Source: Brachypterus glaber
Lineage: Eukaryota > Arthropoda > Insecta > Coleoptera > Kateretidae
NCBI GenBank assembly: GCA_958510825.1
Contig: OY294046.1
Location: forward strand, 73,665,808 to 73,729,807
Direction: 5' to 3'
DNA: 64,000 nucleotides
The notes beneath the pieces are model-generated. The model saw only the letters and a list, made by a program, of their open reading frames with translations, made no database searches and was not told the DNA's origin. The translations under genes and the position numbers were made by a program. This document shows, in pieces, positions 11,354 through 22,833 of the stretch. Numbering within the stretch: position 1 is the first letter of the stretch; each line of letters begins with the position of its first letter.

Positions 11354-11566
11354 AAACTTTTCGCAAAAAAAATGAACCAACTTCTGTCTCTAAAAAGTAA
11401 AAAATAAAAAGTAAGTCGGTGCCAATTTCACAGCAAACAATTTAACAACATAAAGAATTGTTAGTATTTAATTTAGGGAGTGTTGAAATTGGCACCGGCT
11501 TATTTTTTATAGTTTACTTTTTAGAGACAGAAGTTGGTTCATTTTTTTTGCGAACAGTTTTTATTG
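11354..11566. repeat. foldback element
   Basis: cgcaaaaaaaatgaaccaac and gtcggtgccaatttca in the left arm pair with gttggttcattttttttgcg and tgaaattggcaccggc in the right arm. A separate hairpin (cacaacgcac/gtgcgttgtg) lies at 11231-11258. Non-coding. Confidence 0.7.
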
Positions 11567-11695
11567 TAAATAAATTATTAATGGTACAAATCCGGACAAC
11601 TCATATTAAAATCACTATTTGCTTTAGTTTATTTAAAGATATAAATTATTTTTTGTTCTATACAGGATTTCCAGTAAATGATGTCATTAATTTTA

Positions 11696-12075
11696 AGGGG
11701 TGATTCTACATAGGAAAATATGAAAAAAGTTCCTATCAACATATGTCTAAGGAAGCAAAGCCCCTTTGAAGTTGGCTAAAAAATTCGGTTTTTATTTGAT
11801 AACTCAGGAACGCTTTGAGGTACAATAACAACGTTTTGAATGTAAACTAACCTTAATAAGACCCATCTTAGTATGCTATCTTCATGATAAGCCCCTTTGA
11901 AAGTGGCTAAAAAATTCGGTTTTTATTTAATAACATAGAAACCCTTTGATATATAGCAAAGAGGTTTTGCACGTGAAATAATATTAATAAGCCCCATCTT
12001 CGTATGTTATTTACATGTACTTATTTTAAACAGGGGTGTGCGAAACTGGGGACCTTCTTAGTTTTTTGTCCAAAA
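11696..12075. repeat. repeat family with 'agccccttgaa' core, copy 2, internally duplicated
   Basis: Begins aaggggtgattctacatagg and shares its body with 2877-3181. The segment aagcccctttgaa...tttttatt appears twice in tandem (about 11758-11886 and 11887-12010). Confidence 0.6.
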
Positions 12076-13660
12076 CTTTCTATCCTGTATAGAAGGAAGT
12101 AAATATAGTTAGATGAATTTTATAGGAGTGTAAGACTTTGACAGAAACAAGAAAGTTTTATGTTCTAAGTGAATAATTGAACAGAAATATCCAGTTGTCA
12201 ATTTGTAACGTCATGACTGCTATATACCTTCATTAAAGTGTTCTTGACATCAAGAAATCTTTAGCTTTACTAATGAAGACAACAGATGCTCCAGAATGGT
12301 TTAAATAAGGCCGTTTATAATAAATTAACATTAATTATTGAATTATTTTATCATAATCGATCTGGTAATAAGTATCAAGCTTTTATAAATCAAATAAAAA
12401 TGGAAATATTGCGTGAAAAAAAAATGTAAGTTTCTGGCAAGTAGAATAACCAAGACAATTTGGATAGATAGTTTTCTACTTAACAGACTTATAAAATAGT
12501 TATTTTTTTTAATAAGTAGGTGACAAGACAAGCTAAATAAGTATTTACTTATAATTGCAGGGGTCCCACCGAATTTTTTTTGATTTTTTTTATGATTTTA
12601 TGACAATTTTAGGCATTTTATAACAAATTTTATGACAATATTTGGGCAAAAAAGTGTTACAATTTGAAATTTCATAAAAAAAGCAAGAAAGCTCTAGCAC
12701 TAGGCGAATTTTTTTACAAATTTCAAGCTTAAATCATTAAAAATGATAAATTTAATATTGTTTAACTCTTTACCAGGGGCGTTCCGAGATTTTTATTTTG
12801 CCGTGGAGGAACGTGGAGTAAAATTTGCTGACAATTTTTTTCCCTCCCTAAAATTTTGATGGTCAAAGAAACGGTCAAATGGGTCATCGGCCCAAACGAA
12901 TTTTTTTTTCACAAGAAAATTTTTTTACACCAACATTTCACGCTTACAAACTCGAATAAAAAAAGTGACTAAAAACATGATCATTAGCCCTTCATTAACC
13001 AAATTAGCGCCGCAGGCGAATTTTTGTACGAATTTTGTTGGCTACTTTAATATTTTTTAACTTTTTACTAAAAAGTCTTTACAGTCTTAAATGAAAGAAA
13101 ACATAAAAAAAAAGGCGAAAATATTTACCAATTTGATAGTCTCTTTTAATTTTAAAACAGTGCACTGCACTACCAGCCTATGGCAAGTACGTGATTGTTT
13201 TCCTTATTTGATAAATTTTTATCCTATGAAAACAATGAAAACATATGTCGAGACTTTGCAAGAATTTTTATAAACAATCAGAAACATCAGAAAAGACAAC
13301 AAAAATTATCTCCCAGGTCCCTCAAAAGTAAAAAATATGATTATTTTTATAAAATTTTATGACTTTTATGACAGTGATTTAATTTTATGACGATTTAGGA
13401 TTTTTAGGAATTTAGGACCGTTAGATTGAACAGGGACAAAAGTTCTACCCAAAAAGGATAGAAGACATACATACACTCCCACTTCCACCCAACCAAACAA
13501 ATTCTGTATTTGTTCTTTGTTGAACAAATACAATATTTACTTGGCCGGGCGAAAAGTGTAACTATTATTTTTATTAAAGAAATTACTGGCGCTATCTAAA
13601 TTTTAGTAGAATTATCTTATTCTACAGATTCACATTAGCTATGTTCGTTCGTGCCGCTCA
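12076..13660. other. AT-rich non-coding sequence with a partial hairpin
   Basis: Tracts such as ttttatgacaattttagg recur near both 12590 and 13370, suggesting a diverged element. At 13483-13563, caaatacaatatttacttggcc resembles the arm of the palindrome just downstream. No gene was seen. Confidence 0.35.
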
Positions 13661-13752
13661 GTGCTACACTTTCCGGCCAACCAAATAAATACTGTATTTG
13701 TTGTATGAAAAACAAATACAGTATTTATTTGGTTGGCTGGAAAGTGTAGCAC
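13661..13752. repeat. near-perfect 92-base palindrome
   Basis: gtgctacactttcc pairs with ggaaagtgtagcac, and the arms continue through aaccaaataaatactgtatt to a loop of about 10 bases (gtatgaaaaa). This is probably a short MITE; the folded size is also similar to a miRNA precursor. Confidence 0.75.
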
Positions 13753-14171
13753 AAATGAGATAGAGATAGGGTAGACGTCTTTTGTTTTATAATTCTAGTT
13801 GTAGAGAGCTCCATTAGGTATAAACAGAAATGCCATTGCCCAGTAAAAGCTAGCAGTTTTTACGTTTAACATAAACGTTAGTAAAATGCTCTTTTTAATC
13901 CACAATATTACAAATTTAGTTTTATAGACTCATAAATCAAGGCTATAAAATGAAATTAACACATGTTTGGCATCAAATCACAATAACATTAATTTATATT
14001 TCATAGTTAGCGGAATATAATTTGTAATTTAGTACTGAATATAGTTGCATATTGTCCATCTAGTTCAATGAACCCGAAATTAAACACAACTAACTAAATA
14101 TTTAATCAAAATTGCAATTGAAGGGTATGAGGAAAAACTGGTATATTATTGCGATTTCTTGTTGGCTTTAC

Positions 14172-14424
14172 CCAACGAACTAACTCTTCTCTCTAGAATA
14201 CGCATACCGTTAATATAAATTATCGCCAACATCTCGGTTTGTTTGTAAACAAATAGTAGGTATATTCAGGCCTGAACAATAACAATAACCAGTAACTGTT
14301 ATTGTTGTCTCTGTTAGAACAAAGCTGTGCGAGTAAGACAGAGGAATGTATATGTTGGCTACGTTTTTATCAGTTTTTACGAATGAAATGCCTATTCTAG
14401 AGAGAAGAGTTATTAGTTCGTTGG
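14172..14424. mobile_element. 253-base MITE (ccaacgaact family), lone copy
   Basis: TIRs ccaacgaactaa...ctctctagaata and tattctagagagaagagtta...ttagttcgttgg. The interior has the sub-palindromes tttgtttgtaaacaaa and caggcctg. Three further copies lie in tandem at 18206-19022. No transposase. Confidence 0.85.
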
Positions 14425-16547
14425 TTTTACCACTATTAGCCTTGTAATCTGTAAACTGTTTCCCTTACCCGTAAAAGATTTAATTATTAATGTAATATGC
14501 AAATAAAAAGTGTAAGGATTCCTAAGTTTTTTCTTAGTGCTTCATGATATTTTATAACTGATCTTAATCCAATAATATTTGAATTATGTTGAATATTAAT
14601 CGATGAATTACTTATAAATGAAGCCATTCCCGCTGTCTAAATTAGATAAAAAACTATGCATCGATAACTCTCTAACTTAGCATATAGCGACTTTAAATTA
14701 ACGAAAATAAAACGAGCGATAGTGGACTGCTTAGGGAGTTGTAAAATAAGGGTGTAGAAAGGGAAAAAGGCATGTCACTAACCTTGGTTGATGCAGATGA
14801 TCCGGTTTTCCTGTGCACAGGTTTCTTCGTGTTGAGGTTGTGAGAGGATAAAAAAGGTGCATGAAAACAATATTTTATATAATAATACATATAAAAAATC
14901 AATTAAACTTTAAAAAAATATTCATAATCAATATCACACAGGGAAAAAATACTAGGTACCTCTTTTTACACAGTGTCACATATAACACGTATATTGTTTA
15001 TGCACAGGTACACAAAATAGTACACACATTGGTGTTCTGTGAGTGCACATTCCGCGCGAAAATTATCATCGCCGATGATTCATCGGCAAGATCACGCAAG
15101 AACAGGGCCGTAAGATTTTTTTTTAATATCAGTGTCAACAGTTTTTTGACTGATTACAAAATTATTTAAATATGCATAGTTTCGTCAATTTTGGTGTGAA
15201 AAGGGGAATTATGGGCCACTAAATAGTTATTTATGTTGAAATAAAAATACATCTGCCAAGCTTAGGAAATAAACATTAAATTTATTAAATTCCGTTACGT
15301 AACGTTTACCTAGACCCCCCCCCGTCATAAACTGTAACAATTTCTCTGACCCCCCCCCCCTAGGCGCGTTACGTAATATATTGACAGCCCCTAAATCGCT
15401 TAGGGTTGATCACTATTTCGAGCCTTTTTAGCCTTTTAGATAATAATTCGGCTAAAGACGTATAAAGTCAAACAAACTAACTTGTTTATTATATTCACAG
15501 ACAAATAAATAAATAAATAAATGAATAAACTGACGAATTGATTGAATCGCGTGATGATTTTATCTATAGGATTATTCTAAACTCGCCGATAGGCAACTAG
15601 TTAAAAAATACTTCTTTCTTGAGTATCGTGTTACAAAATTTACCAGAGAGACCTTTTTTTTAATATAATAGTCAAGGCTTTCCTAATTGTTGAGTAGCGA
15701 GGAAAGCAAACAGAAAGTTGAATAGTTTTATGCAAATAATGAATAGAAGTGCAGGCGTTAGAAAGACCTTTTAATTGAATTTTGCATATAATCTCGGTAT
15801 TCTTGGTTCTGAAAATCGCAAATTCGTGACGAGGCACTAAAGCGCATGTGAACCGAGATGGTAATAGGGCTTCGTGCTTCAAACTTCTTATGTCTTACCG
15901 ATTGCATCATACTATCTGACTGTCATTCATGATTTATTTCATTTTATAAAAACATAATTTTCTACGACTGCTATAGAATGTAAGCAAATACACACACTTT
16001 TCAAACACAGAATGAATCCATTCTAGCTCTAGATACGGTATGAATATTCCGAATCAAGTGTTAGAATGAGCACATGTAGTGCCATTTCTTATTTATAAAA
16101 GTAAAGAAAACTGTAGCAAAATTAGAAAAAATATATATATTTTACCATGAAATATTGAATAATTTAATGCAACTTAAAATTTTGCGTTAAAATTACATAA
16201 AGTTTATTAGTTTTTTTTAATATTTGACCAGTTTTTTATCAATTTAGTTCAAAAAATTAAAACTGCTTCATCTAATGTTAAATATTTAAACCTGATACCT
16301 GTCACAACAATCTGACATAACCTTCAATTTTTGCATTATAATTTGTAAATATGTGCTAAAATTAAATAAAAATCTTTTTTAAGTACTGATTTGATAAAAT
16401 TATTAAATAAAATTAATTGCATTATTTAAAAATATGTGTTTTGTTGCATTTACAATGTCGAGGCACACAAAACATCGCTTTTAACCTTATCCGCAGTTTA
16501 AAGCCATACAGTGTTTCATATTTGCAGTCGAAGAAAAAGTATAGTCT
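14425..16547. other. non-coding, with microsatellite and C-run fragment
   Basis: Contains a short (AAAT)n at about 15502-15530 and a fragment at 15291-15385 with ccgttacgtaacg / cgcgttacgta around two long C-runs, probably a transposon end pair. Otherwise nothing recognised. Confidence 0.4.
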
Positions 16548-16652
16548 ACAACACGTATGGAATAGTCATTCCGCACTCGCGGGACCGTCATACTGGCCTG
16601 CCGGCTCGTATGACAAACTTTCCGCTCGCGCGGAATATTGTCTATTCCATAC
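16548..16652. repeat. hairpin element with CpG-rich centre
   Basis: gtatggaatagtcattccgc pairs imperfectly with gcggaatattgtctattccatac (last 20 considered: gaatattgtctattccatac). The centre is GC-rich (cgcgggaccgtcatac / gtatgac). Non-coding. Confidence 0.6.
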
Positions 16653-16810
16653 TAGTTATAGAATATACTATTATACTCGATTTTATCAAAAAGTGACGTT
16701 TCATTTCACAGTTTAAATGAAATACTTTTCATTAAAATTAATTTCTTATTTGTTTTAAGAATGTCTACTTAATATGTTGTTTTCTTTTACTAAAGTTTAT
16801 TTTTTTTTTT

Positions 16811-17194
16811 AAAGGTATAGTTATTTTAAATTTGCCGCTAAATACTCCACAAAGTCCGATTTACACTGAAGCATGTGGCTTGTTTTGAATGTCAACATAA
16901 TCAAAATTTATAATTTTTGTTTACTTACTTTGTTTTTATGATGTTTTGATGTAAAAAAAAAATTGATAAAGCTGTTGCTAAAAACACTTTTGTATTCCTG
17001 TAGAAACAAAATCGCTTTTATTCCAATAATATAGAGGAATAAACCATTGTTTTGTTCTCGTTAATGGCACGTCAACGTTTTACGGTTGTGTAAATTGGGC
17101 CTAGTCATTTCGCTTACGACGCATGCGTATCTTACGTTGCTATGGTAATTTCGAGATTGTTTACAAGCGGGAAGGTTTAAAATAACTATACCTT
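16811..17194. mobile_element. MITE-like element, 19-20 bp TIR
   Basis: Left end aaaggtatagttattttaaa is the reverse complement of tttaaaataactatacctt(t/a) at the right. T- and A-runs flank it. Non-coding interior of about 340 bases. Confidence 0.75.
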
Positions 17195-17843
17195 AAAAAA
17201 ATAAACTTTTTTTTATCTACTATTCGTACGTGTTCATATCTTCTTTTGTTCTAGTTCTCTTCTATTCTATTTTCATTTTGATTTTATAAAGTATAATAAA
17301 TTATTTTTTTTTACAATGGATAAAGTTTTTTAATGCTTAAGCATTGTCAAACTTATCCCTTCTATGCTTATTAAGCAACTGCCACGTTTCAATGGTCACA
17401 CTTTTATTCTAGTGCAATAAATAATATTTTTTATTAAAAATCATAGCCACCTGTACAATAGGTTGGAGTGAGCAGCAACTTACCTTGACTTCTTTTTTTC
17501 AGCCCAACTGCTGTTCTAGGAATCTGAAAAATAGATTTTGTTAATTATTGCGTGATAAACCAAGACAGATTTTTTTATTCTTCAGTACTATAAGACACTT
17601 AGTCTAGCGTCTTATCTGTGGCGTTTTATTAAAAAAAAAACATTTAGCTTTTGTTTCATTAATTAACTAGTAAACGTACCTAATTTGTAAGGTTACTTTC
17701 GTGCAGAAAATGCTAATTATTTGTAAAAAATACTAAATAAGAATCAATATTTAATGCCTCGTTTATTTTGGTATACTCTTTCAATTTTCTTACCGAGAAA
17801 AAAATATTTTTAGTTTATTTAAAAGTTCTTGTAATTTAATATT
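17195..17843. other. AT-rich sequence, nothing recognised
   Basis: No repeat or coding signal was identified. Confidence 0.4.
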
Positions 17844-18055
17844 AGGTCTGTTTTTTCAAGCAAGATAGTAAATTAAAAATCGCACAGTGAATATTATTAA
17901 TACAGATTCGAATATTGGATGTGCGAATACACCTCGTAGTTTATTTTATAAAACATAACTATATTCTATACACAAACATATACTACTCAAACCTGTTGTA
18001 AAAATATTTACTGTGAGATTTTTAATTTACTTTCTCGCTTGATGAAACAGACTAT
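17844..18055. mobile_element. MITE (gtctgtttt family), about 210 bases
   Basis: aggtctgttttttcaagcaa... at the left pairs with ...cttgatgaaacagactata at the right, and both arms contain aaattaaaaatc(g/t)cacag. A solo left end recurs at 61323-61378 inside the spalt intron. Confidence 0.75.
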
Positions 18056-18205
18056 AATGTCGTATCAATAACAAAAAAAATTTGTATTTGGGGCCTTTAT
18101 CAAAAAAGTCACTCTAAAATTTTATATAACTACTTAAAAATATTTAATTTTCAATATACAAGTTTATCTCTCAAATTTCTTGTCGCTGGTCATTTAGGAG
18201 TGTTA

Positions 18206-19022
18206 CCAACGAACTAACAACTCTTCTCTCTAGAATACGCATACCGTTAAAATAAAGTATCGCCAACATCTAGGGTTGTTTGTAAACAAATAGTAGGTAT
18301 ATTCAGGCCTGAACAATAACAATTACCAGTAACTGTTATTGTTGTCTCTGTTAGAACAAAGCTGTGCGAGTAAGACAGACAAATGTATATGTTGGCTACG
18401 TTTTTGTCAGTTTTTATAAATGAAATGCCTATTCTAGAGAGAAGAGTTATTAGTTCGTTGGATGGACCAGAGAGAGCAGACAGGCAAAAGCAACGAACTA
18501 AAAACTCTTCTCCCTAGAATACGCATATCGTTAATATAAAGTATCGCCAACATCTCGGTTTGTTTGTAAACAAATAGTAGGTATGTTCAGGCCTGAACAA
18601 TAACAATTACCAGTAACTGTTATTGTTGTCTCTGTTAGAACAAAGCTGTGCGAGTAAGACAGACATATGTTGGCTACGTTTTTGTCAGTTTTTATAAATG
18701 AAATGCCTATTCTAGAGAGAAGAGTTATTAGTTCGTTGGATGGACCAGAGAAAGCAGACAGGCCAAAGCAACGAACTAACAACTCTTCTCCCTAGAATAC
18801 GCATATCGTTAATATAAAGTATCGCCAACATCTCGGTTTGTTTGTAAACAAATAGTAGGTATGTTCAGGCCTGAACAATAACAATTACCAGTAACTGTTA
18901 TTGTTGTCTCTGTTAGAACAAAGCTGTGCGAGTAAGACAGACAAATGTATATGTTGGCTACGTTTTTGTCAGTTTTTATAAATGAAATGCCTATTCTAGA
19001 GAGAAGAGTTATTAGTTCGTTG
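18206..19022. repeat. tandem array of three MITEs with 29-base spacers
   Basis: Three same-orientation copies of the ccaacgaact MITE (18206-18461, 18491-18739, 18769-19022) are separated by nearly identical 29-base spacers beginning atggaccagaga. The spacers differ at only a few positions, so the array grew by duplicating MITE plus spacer as a unit of about 280 bases rather than by three insertions. Confidence 0.85.
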
Positions 19023-19618
19023 AGTGTTACGAAGAGCGAAATAAAACATTGTTATGGTATTTTAAAGATGAAGACGATATAATTTTAAATTATTGTATAA
19101 TCATACGCATGCGTGGTTTCAGTTTGTAGTCCATTGTTTTCGCTGAATATATAATTCGTTGTTTGTTTTACATAACTTCAATTAAACAAAAATTTTAATT
19201 TTATTACAATGGCAGTGTGAAGAAACAAACTGGCTACGTTTCGGTCTGTTTCATTTCATACTCGTAATTAAAATGTCTGCCACATTTGACAGTTTTTTTC
19301 GCTTGTAATAAGTAAAATTAAGCCATATTTGCTAGATTTAAAGAAATCCTTATTGTAGGTATTTGCATTTTAGAGATACTCCGACAACCGTTTTTAGAAT
19401 GCATGTTTTAATAAATTATCTGCTTAAGTAATTAATTACATCCACATGAAATGATTACCATAACTATCAAGATTATGAGAGATTTCTATGATTTAAAGTA
19501 ATACGTTTCTATTACGTTCCAATAATTAAATTAAAATTAAGTGTGTGTGTGTGTGTGTGTTTTTTTTAAATACGTTGTCTTCTTAGAATTGAAAACAACC
19601 AACCACTTTGCAAACCAA
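19023..19618. other. non-coding with (GT)n
   Basis: A perfect (GT)n of about 20 bases lies at 19541-19560. Nothing else was recognised. Confidence 0.5.
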
Positions 19619-20776
19619 AGAACCTGGCACACATATAGGAGGGTTCCTGGGCCTCAGTCAAAGTGCCTCAAATTTTTATATTTTGTAATTTCGGGGTAAA
19701 CATTAAATAAGGAAATTTTAAGCCAAATTAAATGACCAGTTTCGGAAAAAAACGCTTTTAAAAATCTAATTTTATGACAGATTTTTTGACGTATATTAAG
19801 GTTATTTTTTACTTGCGTAAATATTAACTTAATTAGCCGTTTTAAGTTTATTATACTTTATTAATTAAAGAACAGGCAAGATAAATATTACATAAAAGGC
19901 TTTATTATCATTCACTTACATGTGGTTCTATAAAAATTTTAAAACTTTGTGAAACTTCCACATGCTGGCATTTTCCACGTGTTTGCTAATATCTGCATAT
20001 TTTCGTTAGATTTTTGCTTGATTATGTTGAAACATGGTTTGGTACATCGACAAATATTTTATAATTATATATTATAGATTTTCTTGATATATTTTTTCAA
20101 AACAATATCTGATGGTTGACAAATTTCTCATGATATTTTCATATGCAACATATATATACATATTATTGAGATTACCTAGCAACAACTTAATTCATTAGTG
20201 AACCCTTTATAGTAATATTTATTAAAAGTTGTTGCTAGGCAATCTCAATAATATATTTTACCTATGAAAATATTTGACAGATTTGTCAAGGCTCAGACGT
20301 ATTTTTGGAAAAATATATCAAGAAAATCTAAAATATATCATTATAAAACATTTATCGATGTACCAAACCATGTTTCAACATAATCAAGCAAAAATCTAAC
20401 GAAAATATGCAGATATTAGCAAACACGTGGAAAATGCCAGTGGAAGTTTCACAAAGTTTTAAAAATTTTATAGAACCACATGTAAGTAAATGATAATAAA
20501 GCCTTTTATGTAATATTTATATTGCCTGTTCTTAATTAATAAAGTATAATAAACTTAAAACGGCTAATTAAGTAAATATTTACGCAAGTAAAAAATAACC
20601 TTAATATATGTCAAAAAATCTGTCATAAAATTAGATTTTTAAAAGCGTTTTTCTCCGAAACTGGTCATTTAATTTGGCTGAAATTTTTCTTATTTAATGT
20701 TTACCCCCGAAATATCAAAATTTGAGGCAGTTTGACTGAGGCCCAGGAACCCCCCTATATGTGTGCCAGGTTCTTT
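19619..20776. repeat. 1.16-kb foldback element, copy 1
   Basis: Left end aagaacctggcacacatata pairs with tatatgtgtgccaggttctt at the right, and the arms match almost all the way to a short asymmetric loop near 20190-20235 (attcattagtgaaccctt). A second copy with the loop in the opposite orientation begins at 62767. No coding. Confidence 0.85.
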
Positions 20777-21035
20777 AATAATGTTACAATTTGCTTGGCA
20801 ATGTCAAAATTTGACTTTGTTTGATATTAGAGAATTTCTCCCCTGCTAAATGGAAACCCGAGATAGGTAGGTGCTATAATTTTCTATTACCTACATTACC
20901 TTAATCCAAAAATGCTTCCTAAGGGAGCTCTTTAAAGATGGCGCCTTCACTTCAGTTTTTTTTTTAAATCACGTCTGGCATCTGAGGTTCTAATTTGGCA
21001 GGGGGTATCTGGACACCCTGTATAATAATTTTAAT
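20777..21035. repeat. fragment ending in 'acaccctgtat'
   Basis: Contains cctaagggagctctttaaag and ggacaccctgtataat, related to the internal and terminal parts of the elements at 31725 and 51579. Truncated. Confidence 0.4.
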
Positions 21036-21385
21036 ATTTTTATCCAATACATACAGATAATAAGATAATTACCAGCTTTATTTTAAAAAGATAAACTCAA
21101 TAATAACCCCCGCGTGGCTTTTACTTTATTGAGTGGATATTATTTATTTTACCCACTCAACTGTCACTTTTCAAATTATTTTCTTGTAAATATCATTAAA
21201 ATTTTTAATAAAAATATGAATTCCTAAGCTATTTATTGGATAAAACCTTGTATGGCACTCATGGGTAAACCGATATTGCCCTCTCGAAAATTAACCTGCT
21301 TGGCCTCGAGGCGTCAGCCAAGCAGGTTAATTTTCTCATGGGCAATATCTTACTTTACCCACTAGTACCATAAATAACTATTTTT
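21036..21385. mobile_element. single-arm copy of the 'ttatccaatacatac' element
   Basis: Runs from atttttatccaatacatac to taccataaataactattt, with an internal hairpin aacctgcttggc/gccaagcaggtt. It matches 61368-61705 and each arm of the palindrome at 58012-58595. Non-coding. Confidence 0.75.
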
Positions 21386-21643
21386 TTTATTTAATTTTAA
21401 CATATGTTATTTTTTTTGTTTCAGGTTAGTATTCGCTCTTTCGAAGATTGAAGAAATCAGTTTCATCGTGGGTATGATGACCTTTTATTAACTAATTAAA
21501 GAAATATATTATACACTTATCTTTTACTCAGAGAAATAAATATTTTATGTATATCAATTTAAAAACTAAAGCGGAATAATTAAGTCTCGAAATATACATT
21601 TCATATAATAAAAATTTAATATTATAAAATTTTCATACATATA

Positions 21644-21843
21644 CCGGATGTAACAAGACAATGGTACACCCCTTTTAGAAGTTGAGATTTCAAATTTGCA
21701 ACCGAGGGGTAAACCGCTGACAAAATTGTGTACACCTTTAGGAGGAAATCTTCAAAGATTTCCTCGTAACCTTCAAACCAAACCAAATCTCTAACTTCTA
21801 AAATAAAGAAAAAAAGAGGTGTACCTTGGTCTTGTTATTCCCG
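21644..21843. mobile_element. MITE with 'ccggatgtaacaagac' ends
   Basis: The left end ccggatgtaacaagacaatg and the reverse complement of the right end (cgggaataacaagaccaagg) are imperfect TIRs. The 200-base interior has a second hairpin (gaaatctt/aagatttc). Confidence 0.65.
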
Positions 21844-21887
21844 AACCAAATAAAATAAATACGGTTTGTTTCACGTTAAGGAAATAT

Positions 21888-22833
21888 ACAGAGCGGTCCA
21901 AAAGTCACCTCCCCTCTTAACTTTTGAACCAGTTGAGATATCGACTTCAAATTTGGGACTTTTAAATAAGACAACTTAAACTATCTTTTAGCATATATTT
22001 AATACTTTCAGCTCTTAAAATGTGGGCAGGGGGGCATGGGGGAACATTTTTTTAAATAGAAAGGGGGGTCGTGTAATACATCATTTTAAAGATTATAAAA
22101 TTCTCCATTTAACTCCATTTTTAAATAAAAAAAAAAATGGGTTTAAAATGGGGTTGAAAATGGGTATTAATGTCAAAATTCCTCTAAAAAAAAACAAATA
22201 ATTTTTTTAAAATGCCTAATTTTATCATAAAAAAATGTTAATTATACTTTTAAACTAATTTTAGTTGACATAAATAAAAATTTATAAAAAAAACTTAAAA
22301 AAATCGAATGTTTTAGCACAAAAAATTGAAAAATCAAAACCTTAAAAAACATTTTTAAAAAAATTAAAAATGTTAGTTTAACCCAGATATGCCCATCGTC
22401 CTTCTAAAAGGACATTTGTTACAGTTATTTTTCTGTACTATGTTTACTATCCTATTTATGGCCATCGTCCTTTTAAAAGGATACCATTTTTTAGGAAAAC
22501 TGTATAAAATATGAAAAAAATTTCTTATAATATTTTTTTTATACAAGGAAATGGTATATTATTTTAATTAAAAAAAGTTAAATATCCAAAAAAAAATCTC
22601 GGGCATAGGGTTAAATAGAGAATTTTATAAGCTTTAAAATGATGTATTACACCCTTTCCATTTAAAAAAATATCCCCCCCATGGCCCCCTGCCCACATTT
22701 TAAGAGCTGAAAATATCAAATATATGCTTAAAGATAGTTTAAGTTGTCTTATTTAAGAGTTCTAAATTTGAAGTCGATATCTCAACTCGTTCAAAAGTTA
22801 AAAGGGGGGGGGGTTACTTTTGGACCGCACTGT
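21888..22833. mobile_element. TIR element, 'cggtccaaaagtca' family, copy 2
   Basis: Ends acagagcggtccaaaagtca and ttacttttggaccgcactgt. The interior is in the opposite orientation to the copy at 3601-4306, and it is interrupted by a 229-base TTAA-flanked insertion (22382-22610). No transposase. Confidence 0.8.
22382..22610. mobile_element. piggyBac-like MITE nested in the TIR element
   Basis: Begins cccagatatgccc and ends gggcataggg (reverse complement ccctatgccc), flanked on both sides by TTAA (22378-22381 and 22611-22614). The uninterrupted copy near 3840 has gctt...ctctatttaaactaac with a single TTAA-containing site, so the empty site is visible in the same window. Target TTAA and CCC/GGG ends are the mark of the piggyBac superfamily. 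Two direct subrepeats (ccatcgtccttctaaaagga, ccatcgtccttttaaaagga) lie in the left half. Confidence 0.8.

Noticed and set aside
16455..16481. ATGTCGAGGC start as a possible spalt first exon (MSR...)
   Set aside because: It reads MSRHTKHRF then stop, lacks the RRKQ residues, and has no donor with the right phase.
18531..18782. 83-codon minus-strand frame
   Set aside because: It lies wholly within tandem MITE copies and is not shared as an open frame by the other copies.
18206..19022. CRISPR-like regular array
   Set aside because: Units are 250-base transposons with inverted ends in eukaryotic DNA, not short repeats with unique spacers.
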